From Earliella scabrosa (lineage: Eukaryota > Basidiomycota > Agaricomycetes > Polyporales > Polyporaceae): 64,000 nucleotides of DNA. Position numbers and translations under genes: made by a program. Under the pieces are notes generated by a model. It was not told where the DNA came from, made no database searches, and saw nothing but the letters and a program-made list of their open reading frames with translations. Location: assembly GCA_022605405.1 (NCBI GenBank), contig JABYQQ010000012.1:620001-684000 (forward strand), written 5' to 3'. Below, in pieces: positions 50,450 to 63,050 of the stretch (its first letter is position 1; every line of letters begins with the position of its first letter).

Positions 50450-52969
50450 CTATGAGGCGACAGCGATGGAGAGATCCGAGAGACTGGCTAGATGAGTCGA
50501 TGACGAGTTGCCCCGTCCTTTGAGATGACGGCTGGGGTGAGAGAACGCAGTGGGCGGGCGTGACGGGAGGGTCGAGACGATGTGTGAATCTATCGGATGT
50601 AGCCTGATCGGGCTTGTCTGGAAGCTGTTGAGGAAGCCCGAGCCATTCTCGGACGGCGGAACCGCTGCGAGGATTTTCGGTCAGCGTGAGCGGGAAGGTC
50701 GATCCGAGCAGATGGAGTTACCCTGAATGAAGTCCTCTTGACTCTCATTGGACAGCATTTCCAGCGACTTGTGGCTCGTCTCAGGAATCAGCGTTGTGGA
50801 CAGAACGCCGGTGAGCATGAAGAACGCAAAGATCTCAAGGCTGGGAGTGCACGTGTTAGCCCCACAGAGACGGGACGCGGTTCTCACAAGGATGAGAAAC
50901 GCACATGTGGTTGAGGAACTTGTTCGGGCCTCCAACGTCCTTCAGCCACTGGAAGGCAAGCTGCGCAACGACGGCCCCAAACTTTCCACTCGCGGCCGAT
51001 ATCCCATGTGCAGTCGCCCTGTACCGGGTGGGGAACGCTTCGCCGGGTACGATAAACGTTGTCGTATTCGGCCCGAAGTTCTGGAAGAAGTTCGCAAAGC
51101 AATACAGGACCACGAAGGCCGCGCGCCCTCCAGAAGAAGCGATCATCTTCTTATATGCGAACCCTAAGCGCACGCCCAAAGGTCAGCTGCAGCCCTCCAC
51201 CCGGCAAGTTGGCAAGGAACGCACCCATGACGATGAACAACACCGTGAGCACACTGAAGCCCATGAACTGTATTGGCTTGCGGCCCCAGCGGTCGATGAA
51301 GTAAAACGCGGCCCAGTACCCAGGCACGAGACCCGCGAGCGACAGAATGAGGTTGCCGAGGCTCAGATTGCGCAACGCCTGGTACACAACAGCGGCAGGG
51401 GAGCCATTCTTGCTCGGTGGACCGAACCCGATAGCGCTGAGGATGACTGAAGAATTGAGTCCAAGGCCGTAAAACGCAATCTGGTAAGGTAGGACATGAT
51501 GTGAACGATCCTTTTCAAACAGTAAAAGTGCAGTGCACGCACATCGAGCGCGAACCAAGAGTAAGCCGTGCCAATGAGAACCTTCAGGTTCTCCCACTTC
51601 GAGAAGTAGTCTCGAAAGTCATGCTTCGTAGCCTGGCGTGCTTGCACTCTCTGCGTGAGAGCATCGGGGTCGACTGTGTAGACTTCCGTCCGACTCAACA
51701 ACGCGTCAACGTCAGAGGTCGCCTGGCGGATGTTGCGCTCGATGTCCATCGTGAAACGAGGTGTCTCCGGGATCGTGAGCCGGAAATAGATCGCGACCGC
51801 GGCCGGCACGCATCCGAGGCCGATGATGAGTCGCCAGATCTGGTCGAGAGAGCGCAACACATCGGAGGCAGAGCCGTCAAGGAAGGACTGTCGATAGCTA
51901 GCGATGATGATGAAAGAAAAGAGTGTGGCGGCTACCGAAGCGGTCAGCGTTAGACAAGTAGACGAGCGTAAACGGTAAGACTGGTCGATGAGGCTCACAT
52001 AGTTGTCCCCATCCCTGGTTTGCGAAGACTGCGGCCATGACTCGGCCGCGTATATGTACAGATGAAAACTCGGAAGAAATGACGGCGCTGATAGGGTAGT
52101 CCCCTCCGATCCCTATGCCCATCTACCCTCCGACCCAGGGTGACTACGGTGAAAGACAGAGAGGTGAAGGTAACTCACAATGAACCGCCAGAAGATCAGG
52201 ACACCAATGACATTCACGGCGATAGCTTGGGCGCATAGAGCCTGGGCAAAGGTGGCGACCAGGATGATCATCAGCTCCATGCCGTCTACATAATCCGTTT
52301 TGGTGAGATGAATGAGGTGCTAAGGAAGAATTGGTGTACGCACATATGCGCTTCCGACCAAGCACGTCCCCCAACCACCCGAACAGCAATTGTCCAAGAA
52401 GAACACCAACCGGCGTCGCGATCTTGACACCAATTTCCTGACCAGTACTCAGGGCGCGTTTTGGCAGGGATGCTAAGGCGGTGTCCATTGCACCTCCGCC
52501 TATATGGGATAAAGTTTGGATGATGTCGATGATTGAGCTACGAGGACCTCTTACTTGATCCATAGAGGTAGCCTAAGATGACCGAAACAATGTTGATGGC
52601 GAAAATGTCATAGCTGTACCGAGGCATCAGGGTTAACAAGAACAGGCCAAGAAATCTGAAGATACTCACGCATCTGTGAAGAACCCTGCGCCCGATACGA
52701 AGGCAACCTTCACGTGGAATCGCCTGCGACGCGCACATCAATCAATCCCTCCTGCTCCACGAGGCCCGATGTCGAACGAAGCGTGCGATCACTCACGAGA
52801 ACTTTGCATTGTCGATCTCAAAAAGCAATGCGCGCCTGTCCTCGTTCAGACGTTGGACGGTGACTGGCGTGTTTGCCATTTGCACGCGCGGGGGCGGCGT
52901 AGGCCCGAAGATGGGTGACTTTCCGATATCATCGTGCGAGGCCAAGAGAGCACGAGGTGCAGCGGGCAT
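50450..52969 (-). CDS. PHO84-type H+/phosphate symporter, copy 1
   Basis: Plasma-membrane major facilitator transporter of the phosphate:H+ symporter family. Minus-strand, many introns. Starts [19 protein letters not shown], then [24 protein letters not shown] text before helix 1 ([27 protein letters not shown]). Family signature [18 protein letters not shown] is present, followed by [16 protein letters not shown]. The middle loop has [13 protein letters not shown], the second half [22 protein letters not shown] and [29 protein letters not shown]. Ends [21 protein letters not shown] and, through a last intron, about 70 residues of unrelated polar tail to TAG at 50450-50452. Every intron I tested preserves frame, including a tight one inside the M-G-F-A-Y block, so I read it as intact. 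Confidence 0.88.
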
Positions 52970-55912
52970 GAGGGTGCTGGCACAATGGCACGAAAGGTAG
53001 GGCTCACGCCCTCATCGGCTGACGGGATGTGCGCTTACCCAGCGGAGACGGGACGACACGCTCGGGATGCTGGCGCGCCATTACTTATGTATAAAACCCT
53101 AGCGGTGGTCTGCCCGTCTCGCTCGGGAGGGTCCGCGGCCGGTCCCTGGCGCTCTCACGGCAGATGAAATGAGATGATTCTCAGGCCAGAAAGGACGGGC
53201 AGATTGGACGGGATAGAAACGTACCACGAACTCGGACGAGCGTTCCAACTTGGCAGCGAAGGGCTCACTCGACCAGGAAATCCGATGGACTTGAACGCCA
53301 CCACCAGATCCTGCACGTTCCTCGTCTGTCGACGCGCGAAGGTACTAGTACTTAGCACTGCTTCATCGTATCCCTGGGTATATCGAGGCAGCGATTGCAA
53401 TTTGCGCCACGCAGTACACCGTCGGTTATTATCCAGTGCACGCCGGTCGATTCGACGGTCCGAGTCATCGGTCCTTCTCAGCCTACCGCACACACGTGTG
53501 AGCCGGCGAGTGTCCTACCTAAACTTAACCTTGTTGAGCGAACAGCACCGTAGCAATCTCACTGCTGGGTTGATGCGTCATCGTCCCTGACTCCGCCGGT
53601 GGCCTGAACAGGATCGTGGGACACGTCCACAGCCAGATCATCGTAGTCAACAACGGGCCCCGTATTGACCGATACCGACTCGGAGTGGGTTGCATAGGCG
53701 GTTCCTATAGAGAGGAGGAAGAGAAGTAGGTTCCAAAGTCAGGGACTCTTCCGCGTCTGAGACGACAAGCGGCTTCTCATGGAACGTCCAACGTGGGCGT
53801 CCACCCTACCAGCTGCGTTTCTGCTACATTACGACGCGCTCACCTGGTTCGATCATGACGGAACGCCGGCTGCTTCTTGTGGAACCAGACACCGAGGATT
53901 GTTCAACTGAAAGGCTCGCCACAACAGAATGTCGTCCAGGCGCAGGATGTGGTTTGGGATCAACAGGCAACGCGCGCTTATTGCACTGCAAATGTGGCGC
54001 CGCCTGGCTACGCACCTCGGTTCTGGCTAGCACTAGTACTGTGCACAACGCAAGTTGCGCACGTCATGGTCTCGGACACGGACGTCAGGCGGAAGATCTT
54101 AGTTTGTCGCCGTCCAGACCTCACAACCATCTCGGACAACTTTGGGTGACTGGACACCACCGTATTCTCTCCAACCTTCTATCGCGCCGACTGCTGGACT
54201 CCGTTACTGCAATACCGTGTTGGAGGTATTGTCATCAGTTGGTCTTAGGTGCGGCCAGATCGGGACATACTCTGACCACCACATTGCAGGGCTATCAGAC
54301 ATGAATCTCTGTTCACTGGCATTGCTTCTTGAACCTGAGCTGCAGAGAGGGCTCCAATACGCGCCGCAAACGCTGCCATCGGCTCCGCAACTAGTATCGC
54401 TATTTTGCACAGGGGCGCCGGGGAGAGACAGGGACCGAAGGACTCAAGTTCCCGTCTGTCCTCCGAGTCCGAAGCAAGATGGCACAGTATCCGCGACCAG
54501 TTACTATCTGATCTCGCATTCCGAGATCTGGGCTAGAGTCACCCTTGCCAGTTGCTAGGTACCGACGTGCAGGGCCCATGCCGAATACGACTGCCCAATC
54601 TTGGAGGAAACTGAAGCCGCGGTTCAAGAAGCGAAGTCAAGCTGGACCAACCAAGCCCCCTTTGTGGGCATTCTTCTTAAACGAATTGCCGAGAGGCTGG
54701 CGACATCCCACGAACCGAGCGGCCCCGCGCTGAAGTCATCTATCGCGAGCGGTAGCAACAAGAACTTCAGAAGCACGATACTAGGACAAGTCCACTGACA
54801 GCCCTGAGCACTAGCAGGCAGCCACACCGCCTCAAACTCATACTCGTCCAATTCGCCGCTACTAGTAACTAGGCACCGCCTTGATAGATCCAGGACGACA
54901 TTACTGCGGCACATCCACAGCCTTCGGACATAGTCCATCCACAGATTACTAAGCCCACCATCCATTAACATACGTACGATGTGTCGTTGATCCGATCGAA
55001 CGCGGCGCTCCGTTGGTGACCACACTTGTGTGCCTCTTCCTCCCACGGACTCTATCCTGGCCAATCGCCTGACGAACGAGGGTCGTATGAAACCAACACA
55101 CCCGAGAGGGTCCGAAGCGATCTCGCCCCCGCAGACATTCCAGTACGACTCAATGGCCACACCAGACGCTTCTGCCGCCGGCACACTGCCTCGCCCCACT
55201 GGGTTCGCGCAGGATGGAAGAGGGAAAGAATGGAAGGAGGAGACCTCGTCAAGCCGAGCCCCCAAACGCGCACAAGGCTCGTCAGTACAGTAAGGCTCAG
55301 ACCTCGAAACCTTGATTGACTGACAGCCTGGGATGCACAGGCCCCTTTTGTTGGGCGGCTTGCCCGACCAACGTAGAGCTGCTTAAGCCGAATGTCCGAC
55401 GAGGCAAGGGAGATACGCGAACTCGCGTACTTCTAGTGCCGCGGTGCCAGTTGACTGAGCACCACCGACTCGAAGCTGCTGCGCTGCGGCCAACAGGTGC
55501 TCAAGAGAGTTCGCTGATAATAACGGGAAGGTGACGTCTACCACCGCCGCTGGCTCCGAAGACATCGCTAGGAATACACTCAAATATCCCTAAGAACTTA
55601 TCAGGCCAGAGTCCAGTGCTTGTAGTACTATTCAAATATGTACTATGTTGAGCAAGAGTCATTGCGCGCATCAGTTGGACTTACGTCCTCCGTCAACCCG
55701 CCTACGTTACTATCAATCTGATTCGAACTCACACAGTGGTGGGAGCAACAAAGGTTTGCTAACCGTTTGCAAGAGTGAGCGAGGTCTTGGACTCGGTACT
55801 CCTGCAAGGGTCGAGGCCTCGGAAGAACCGCTCACGTGAAAAGTGATCGGCTAAACGCAGTCGATCGTTCAGGAAGACCTTCTACCTTAGGTGGTATTGG
55901 GAATCTACCACC
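52970..55912. other. Gene-free stretch, 2.9 kb
   Basis: Only short frames without motifs; base composition is less GC-biased than the genes. No transposon ends or tandem repeats found. The part nearest 52970 is the promoter of phosphate transporter copy 1. Confidence 0.5.
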
Positions 55913-56547
55913 ATGTCTCAATCATCCGAGTCTACAGCGACAGAGTGAGTCAGTTGTTTGTTTGACCAGGCAGCGAATACGTACGACATGCTCACAAACC
56001 ACCAGGAAGTTCACATACTACCGTAACATCCCCCCGCCCCGGGAGCCGCTCGTTAAAGGACCTCCATTCCCGAAGGTCCTCTCCCGCACCACCCTGCCCC
56101 CTGTCTGGCGCCGGATCGTGGAGAACCGCACGACTCCCATGTACTGTCTGGGATGGGTCATGTCCTACTTCGACATACACCGGAAGTTCGATCCGGACCA
56201 CAAGTGGAATTGTCTCTCAGACGCGTTCACCAAAAGCCGGCAGTACCAGAACTGGGCCAAATCGTGTGCGGACAAGTGGTGCGTTCTGAGTACTTGCTTG
56301 TAGCCTCATCGCCTGGTAAGGATTCGTGCATCGGCTACTAATGGCATTGCATTGCAATAGGACGGTTGTCCGCCCCGCCATTATTGCCCCTGACGATGGG
56401 ACGCCCAACTGCATCATCTGCCTGACTGACAATGTCTGGGAGGAGAGCATAGAGATGACAAGGGACGAAGAGCTCATGGCCCTTGCGAAGGAGGCATTTG
56501 AACTGGAGGACGACCCCCAGTGGCATCGGTGCAAGCCGATCATGTAG
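55913..56547 (+). CDS. Small conserved-looking protein, unknown
   Basis: Three exons (55913-55944, 56006-56278, 56361-56547) join to 163 residues: MSQSSESTATE, then KFTYYRNIPPPREPLVKGPPFPKV, a Trp-rich centre (PPVWRRIVE, CLGWVMSYFDIHRKF, HKWNCLSDAF, YQNWAKSCADKW) and an acidic helical end EESIEMTRDEELMALAKEAFE. Aromatic and Cys content plus in-frame splices argue it is real. No signal peptide; a CIICL pair of cysteines and the centre could bind metal or RNA but no domain is recognised. Confidence 0.55.
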
Positions 56548-56924
56548 GCGTGAAGAGCGTCGGCCCCTCCTTGCCGTCGCTTGTCACCGTATCCGGGAAC
56601 GACGGGCGGGTGCGAGGACGATGGCACAGGTGCAGGTAGAGGGAAGGGGTGTAGAGGCAGAGGTGAGTTGGTCATCCAAATGAGGGGCGATTACAAAAAG
56701 ACGTCTCGAAGAGCGAGAGATCGCTGGAAGACTACCGTGAAATCGTATGACCGTATGCGGAAGCGATGGGGATGAGGTGGAGAATGGGAAGGTGTAGAGG
56801 GCTCGGGGATGAGCTCGTCCGTGTATTACTGGAAGGCTACGGTACAGGGACCGTATGACATACAGAAGCGTTAGAAGGCCGGCAGCGGCGGCGGTCGCCT
56901 GAGGGCGCTCGGACATAAGGTCGT

Positions 56925-57199
56925 CTGTACGTATAACCCAACATGACCGACGCGATGCTGATCGCGAACAGGTCGTACGCGTCGGTGAAGACGCCGGCGC
57001 CGGCGACGAGGCGGACCTTGACGTGAAGCCATCTGTTGCGCGCATATACCCAAGTCGAATTCGAACTTGAATGTGGGAGGGACATCAGATCTGTGCAGGT
57101 GTACTAGACACCGTGGGGGATCTGTACTCACCAGAACTCTGCCATGTCCAGCTCTTCGAGCGCGTCGGTACGCTCCTGGCATTGCTCCGAGTGGGCATG
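56925..57199 (-). pseudogene. Broken phosphate transporter copy (first exons only)
   Basis: On the minus strand a stretch reads ERTDALEELDMAEFW, an intron-like gap, then W-L-H-V-K-V-R-L-V-A-G-A-G-V-F-T-D-A-Y-D-L-F-A and S-V-M-L-G-Y-T-Y, matching exon 1 end and helix 1 of both intact transporters in the window. No in-frame ATG precedes it and the similarity ends after the first membrane helix; the rest of the gene is absent. It therefore cannot make a transporter. It is a remnant of a third family member between the two intact genes. Confidence 0.75.
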
Positions 57200-60018
57200 A
57201 TGGTCAGCAGACCCAGCTGGGTGAAAGGTTGCCTGATACGACGAGGAATCAGACTCACCTTCTAGCTACCACCATGCCGCAAGGATCACACTGGCAGCGG
57301 CGCAAGCGAACTAACTGGGGTGTCTCGCACTGGCGAGAAAGCGGTGGGGACGCAGCCGCAATCGTGATCTACAGCCTTCCAGTGGCACGGGATAGCTCAA
57401 GCACGTTGTACGCTGTAGACGTAGGTTGCGTCGGCGGAGCCCTCGTAGACGTCATCCGCAACAGCCTCAGTGCCGGAGTCCCGGACGCCAAGATCCTGAG
57501 GCCAGAGGGACGAGTTGAAGTTCCGTCGCTCGAGTCATTGGGGGTGATAAGACTCGACGTACAGCTTCGTTTTGCATCTGCAGCATCGGCGATGAAGCCT
57601 ACATGTAGCAAGGAACGTTGCTGGACAGACTGACCCGGGATTACCCGAGAGAGACTGATGGCTGCACACCTTGATATGGAAAGGCCCCCGTTACGGTGGG
57701 CACGTTGCGCGGGAGCAATTCTGAGCTGGTGTGCAGAATTGTGCAGTCAGGGACCTGGATGAGAACATGTTCAGTACTTCACAGTGGTGGTAGATGTACA
57801 TCAGACTCCGAAGAAGTCGGACGTACCTAGATAGTACCTCAGGCTGTTCCGAAATAGCTATTCATTCAGCGGTATAACTGGCAGTACAGCGGGCCGGTAC
57901 GCGTGAGAGGGAATGTTGCGTACAGTCAGCTTCATAATGAAGACATGGTATGCCCGTAGATAGTCATCATTACTCACCGGCATACGCCACGAGTTGAGTG
58001 GCCTGAACGGCGAGGCTGTCCGAATCGAGGTCATAATCATGCCTGAACCCGAAATTACAACCCAACCCGTCGTACAGGGTTTACGGGAAGCACACCTTGT
58101 GCCGCAGCGGCGGTACTTGGCGAGACGAGGAGCCGCCGAACTCGTGCTTTTGCAAAGCAACAAGGCCCTACCATCTGCAGATCAGCCGTCGATAATGGCC
58201 TGTACCGAAGATGAATCGTGGACTGTGTGGTCACCATGCAGCAAAGGTGTTTGCGCGCCAGTGCCATCCAGGGAAAAGCGGACGAAAGACTTGCAATGAG
58301 CAGACATCGAAACATGTGGCAGTATGCACTGACTGCGTAGGCGGTATCAATGTCTCATGACATACCGACATGCTCTGCAGCTGCGCAAAAGACCTAAGAA
58401 ATGCACCTGATCAGCTTTAGTAGTAAACCGTTGTCTTCCGAGACTCACCTGTATCATAGACCTGGCATATGCATCGAGCGTGATTGCGCGGTGTTTGGAA
58501 CACTCAATCGGGTTGGTCAGTGAGGAAATCTGTCCGCAGGATGTTTTTACACGAGTAGGAAAAGGAAAGAGTCAACAATTCGTACAATGGCTTCGCACTG
58601 CGACGTGACGACTCTTCAGATGAGCACGTTTGCGGGCTGTGTTTTCCGCTCGCCGCACAGGCTACATGACTGACCGAGATTCAATGCAGGGAGGCCATGC
58701 CATGTTCCGCCTTCGCAAGGCATACTTGTCCACCTCGTCGAAAGAAGACAACGAACGGGCTCGTGTGAGCGAAGAAGGGTCCAGCTCCCCGGAAAGTTTG
58801 TGAGAAGGAGAGAAGTGGGCGAGGCGCCGAAGGAGGGTTCACTAGCATGCCTGGTGGCCGCGCGGTGGATGACTGGGAACCCCGCCCGATCGCGATGACA
58901 AAACACCATGGCCAGGCACCCCTTCGAACCGTTCTGCATATGAATTCGGAGCCTCGGAGCAATATACAGGAGCAGCTCCGAACGGCGCACCAGTCCGATG
59001 GCCAGACTGCGGAGGGCGTGTATCCTACACGGACGATCTGAGATACGCCGAGCGGATACCCACAATCGTCCATATGGCGCTGTCACCCGAGAACGGCCGC
59101 GGGACTGCCTCAGCCGTCGCCACCACCTCAGAATGAATGTGCATGGCCTAGATTTAGACGGGTGGGGAGGCGTCTGCCACTTGGGCTCTGGCCAAGAAGC
59201 CGTAATCTAGAGAGAAGGGACGATAACCCACCGGTGAGGCAAGGCGATGTTCTGAGATACTAGTACACCTGGTCCGTGCGACTCCCGGTGTCCAGAGCTC
59301 TGAGCTCAAGGTTTAACATCGCCTCCACGGTTTCGTCTATGCACCGGTCCTACCACGATCGGGGGAAAGGAGGGCGGCGGGAGCACGTGGAAAGCGAAGC
59401 ACGGTCGTCGGGAGATCGAACGCCATGAGCGAAGATTGCTGAGCTATTGATGCGATGCCCGAGATCTGTGCGCCCGGAGAGCCGCAGGCCGCTGTGAGTC
59501 AATCTGCGTCCGAGGGTTTGTGGGCGGCGGGCTTGAGCGCCGGAGGGAGATGAGGAGAGCGGCGCGCGGGGTGTGGTGCGGGTAAACACAACGATCGATG
59601 CGCCATGCTGAGCGGGGCGCAGTGGGCCTGAATCCGCCGTCGCAAGAGCGATTTGGACGTGTCGACGGGAGCGCCGGCGAGGAATGTGGATGAACCAGGA
59701 GACAGCCCGTGAGAACGTGCGAACCACTCCCCCCACATACCATATACGGCAGGCATATGGCACGCGCTGATTGGCTGGGGACTACGAACGTGCAAGGGAC
59801 CGTCGAGGCCATGGACGCCTGCCTGTCGCTGGAAACAAATCGGCGTCGGGCTAGTCTCTCTCGATGCAGAACAGGGTTTGATCTCTCTCTCGGGGCCCCC
59901 GCTGCCGACCCTGCTCACCCTCTTATAAGACAGCGCGCCAAGAATGCTGGCCTCGTTAGCCCCCCTTCCAAGAGCTCTCCTCGCACCCAAGCCACCCAAG
60001 CCTCGTCAAACGTTCGCG
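57200..60018. other. Gene-free stretch, 2.8 kb
   Basis: No supported gene on either strand despite frames up to about 190 codons, which lack motifs. The last 100 bases are the promoter of phosphate transporter copy 2 with TTATAAG at 59923-59929. Confidence 0.5.
59923..59929 (+). promoter_or_regulatory. TATA-like element of phosphate transporter copy 2
   Basis: TTATAAG 96 bases before the ATG. Confidence 0.5.
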
Positions 60019-62022
60019 ATGGCTTCATCTTACGTGGTGGACAAGGCCGATACCAGCTCGTCAGAGGACCAGATGCCCCATCTCGGCGGCAAGGCCCGCT
60101 CCTACGCCCTCGACGAGAAGCGCAGGGCGGCCTTGGCTGAAATCGACTCTGCCAAGTTCTCGTGAGTGCCCCCTTGCATCAGCAAACCTCTCCTCCCGTG
60201 ATCTCAAACATGGACCCATAGGTGGTTCCACGTGAAGGTGTGCATGGTCGCCGGTGTTGGCTTCTTCACCGATGCCTACGACATTTTCGCGATCAACATC
60301 GCGTCGACGATGCTTGGTTATGTTTACGGCCATGGTGTGTGCACACCACTACTCTCCCTTGGTTCTTTGGCTGAACTTGCAATAGGCGATCCTGGCGCAC
60401 AAAAGCTGAGTCCCAACCAGGACCTCGGTGTCAAGGTTGCGACCCCGGTCGGAACCCTTGTCGGTCAGTTGCTGTTCGGGTGGCTCGCGGATATCGTCGG
60501 TCGGAAGCGCATGTGTAAGCACACTTAGACTTCCTCATGATCTTTCTACTCATAGTATCACCCACAGACGGTGTCGAGCTTATGCTCATCATTATCGCCA
60601 CCTTCGGCCAGGCACTCTCTGGGCAAGGACATGCAGTCAGCATCATCGGTGTCCTCATCGTCTGGCGGTTCATTATGGGTGTCGGCATCGGTGGCGACTA
60701 CCCGCTTTCCGCTGTTATCTCCTCAGAGTTCGCGTCCAAGCACATTCGCGGACGGATGATGACCGCCGTTTTTGCAAACCAAGGCTGGGGTCAATTCTGT
60801 ACGTTCAGTCGATCTCTTGGCCTTCAGATTGAGAATTCATGCGCATATACGCAGCCGCCGCTCTCATCGCCTTCATCATTGTTTCTGCGTACAAGAACTC
60901 GCTCCTCAACGACGACCCGGCGGTCCTCCCGCACGTTGACTTCATGTGGCGTCTGCTCATCGGTCTCGGCTGCGTTCCCGGTGCGATTGCCCTCTACTTC
61001 CGTCTCACCATCCCCGAGACTCCCCGTTTCACCATGGATGTCGAGCGCAACGTGAAGCAGGCTACCCAGGACGTCGAGAACTTCCTCACCACCGGCTCGT
61101 ACTACGTCGACCCCGACGCCGTCATCGAGCGTGCCCAGGCTCCCAAGGCATCCCGTCGCGACTTCGCCGCATATTTCGGCAAGTGGGAGAACTTCAAGCT
61201 GCTCTTCGGTGCCGCGTACTCGTGGTTTGCACTCGACATCGCCTTCTACGGCCTCGGCCTCAACTCGTCGATCATCCTCCAGGCCATCGGTTTCGGCTCG
61301 CCCGACAAGAGCCTCACTGGCACGGCCAAGGTGTACCAGAACCTCAAGAACATCACCATCGGCAACATGGTCCTCTCCGTCGCGGGCCTCATCCCCGGCT
61401 ACTGGGCGACGTTCCTCGTCATCGACAAGTGGGGCCGCAAGCCGATCCAGCTCATGGGCTTCATCATGCTCACCATCCTCTTCGTCATCATGGGCTTCGG
61501 GTACGACAAGCTCACCGCGACGTCGGCCGGCACCAAGGCGTTCACGTTCCTCTACTGCCTCACGAACTTCTTCCAGAACTTCGGCCCGAACACGACCACC
61601 TTCATCGTACCTGGGGAGGCGTTCCCGACGCGCTACCGCTCGACCGCGCACGGTATTGCTGCCGCGAGTGGTAAGCTCGGCGCGATTGTCGCTCAGGTCG
61701 GCTTTGGCAAGCTCGTGAACATTGGCGGCACGAACAAGTTCGTCAAGCACCTGTGAGTGTCCCCCTCAGCTGTAGTTGACCGTTGCGGGCCCCGTTGACG
61801 CTGTGGCTGTCAGGCTCGAGATCTTTGCTTTCTGGATGCTCACGGGTATCTTCTCGACACTCCTCATCAAGGAGACGAAGTTGCAGACGCTCGAGGAGCT
61901 GTCCGGCGAGAAGCAGGAAGGCTTCATCGAGGGTGAGTGTCTCGTCTTGACTGTTTACGCCACTTCAGGTGTTAAATGCCGCGTTCTCTACAGGCACTGC
62001 AGGCAACAGCAGCAGAGCATAA
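60019..62022 (+). CDS. PHO84-type H+/phosphate symporter, copy 2
   Basis: Imports inorganic phosphate with protons at the plasma membrane. Starts MASSYVVDKADTSSSEDQ; exon 1 ends EKRRAALAEIDSAKFS. Helix 1: WFHVKVCMVAGVGFFTDAYD. Signature [18 protein letters not shown], then [17 protein letters not shown]. One large exon from about 60839 holds [54 protein letters not shown] and the strongly conserved [20 protein letters not shown]. The end, through two introns, is LLIKETKLQTLEELSGEKQEGFIEGTAGNSSRA, TAA at 62020-62022. Codon bias is strong (mostly C/G third bases), suggesting good expression, and unlike copy 1 it has the short canonical C-terminus. Opposite in orientation to copy 1. Confidence 0.93.
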
Positions 62023-62741
62023 TCGTCCGTCCCTCTTGCTCCGGCGCCTAGGTCTCCTTCGTCCACTCCTCATCACGCGCTATCTATTCCATCCGTCTCA
62101 GTACCTCTCGTCCTCCCTCCCTGCTATCTCTGTTGTCCGATTGTACGCCCCCTCTACTTCTACAGTAATCACGATCGACGTCGTGTACCTGCTGCTTGAG
62201 TGTAATGATACTATGCCAAACCTCATCGGAGGGATGTGTGCTTGCGAGTAGTGTCTTGTTCATGGTTTGCGATCAAGGGGCACCCCTGGGGAGCGTCAGC
62301 GTGCTCAGCGCGTCGCGCCTGCGGCTAGAAGGACAATCGTCGTTGGTTCAATGTGGTTTGACGGCGGTAATACCTAAGATGGTAGGTGCGCTGGATCGTC
62401 GATCTTGGCCCGTCGCTCCGCCTATGACCGTGCCCTCTCGATGACCGCGGCCGGCGGGGCACAATGATGCAATGGCCGTCGGGAGAGAGAGAATGTATGA
62501 CGAGAGTCCCGCCCGCGCGAGGGCATCCGTTGCTTTCATTCAAAACTCACAGCGCCCCATTGCAACGCTCTCCGCAACCACTTCCTCGCCCCTCGCGAAC
62601 CGACACGTCCCACTCCGTAGCACTGTGCGTTTTCCACCCTGCGAGTGCACGAGGAAAGTGTCTAACCGAGAACGCAGTCAGAAGACAACTCAGCCCACCC
62701 CCGTCCCATCCACTCATCCACACCGCACCCGCACCCGCACG
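62023..62741. other. Intergenic after phosphate transporter
   Basis: 3' UTR of the transporter and leader of the next small gene; no other gene seen. Confidence 0.55.
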
Positions 62742-63050
62742 ATGCCCCGCCTCCCAGAAGCCAAGGAGCTCCCGCCCTCGTCCTTCTCCGAGCCGTCCGA
62801 GCCCTCGGACTTCCGCCCGGAGGACAAGCCCGCGGCGACGCTCCGCGGGCCGCAGGAGGAGAACCCGCAGCTGATCGCGCACATGAGGGGCAGGCAGTCG
62901 GGCGACGCTAAGGGCACCAACAGCGCCGGTCACGGTGGAGGAGGAGGACGGGGCCCGCGCGGCGACGTGGACGAGCAGAAGCGCAATGACGTCGCGGGCG
63001 GGTTTGGGGTTGGAGGGGGGAAGAGCGGGGACAGGCGGTCGAAGTTGTGA
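62742..63050 (+). CDS. 102-residue small hydrophilic protein, unknown
   Basis: Intronless, 102 residues. Begins MPRLPEAKELPPSSFSEPSE; Pro/Ser/Glu-rich first half, then NPQLIAHMRGRQSGDAKGTN and a Gly-rich end (HGGGGGRGPRG, GGFGVGGGKSG). No signal or membrane segment. GC-rich codons and the clean ATG context (CCGCACG before it) support it, but a frame this short in GC-rich DNA could be chance. Confidence 0.45.
   Translation: MPRLPEAKELPPSSFSEPSEPSDFRPEDKPAATLRGPQEENPQLIAHMRGRQSGDAKGTNSAGHGGGGGRGPRGDVDEQKRNDVAGGFGVGGGKSGDRRSKL

Noticed and set aside
60824..61750. 308-codon minus-strand frame under phosphate transporter copy 2
   Set aside because: Mirror of strongly biased codons; the plus frame matches a known family over its full length.
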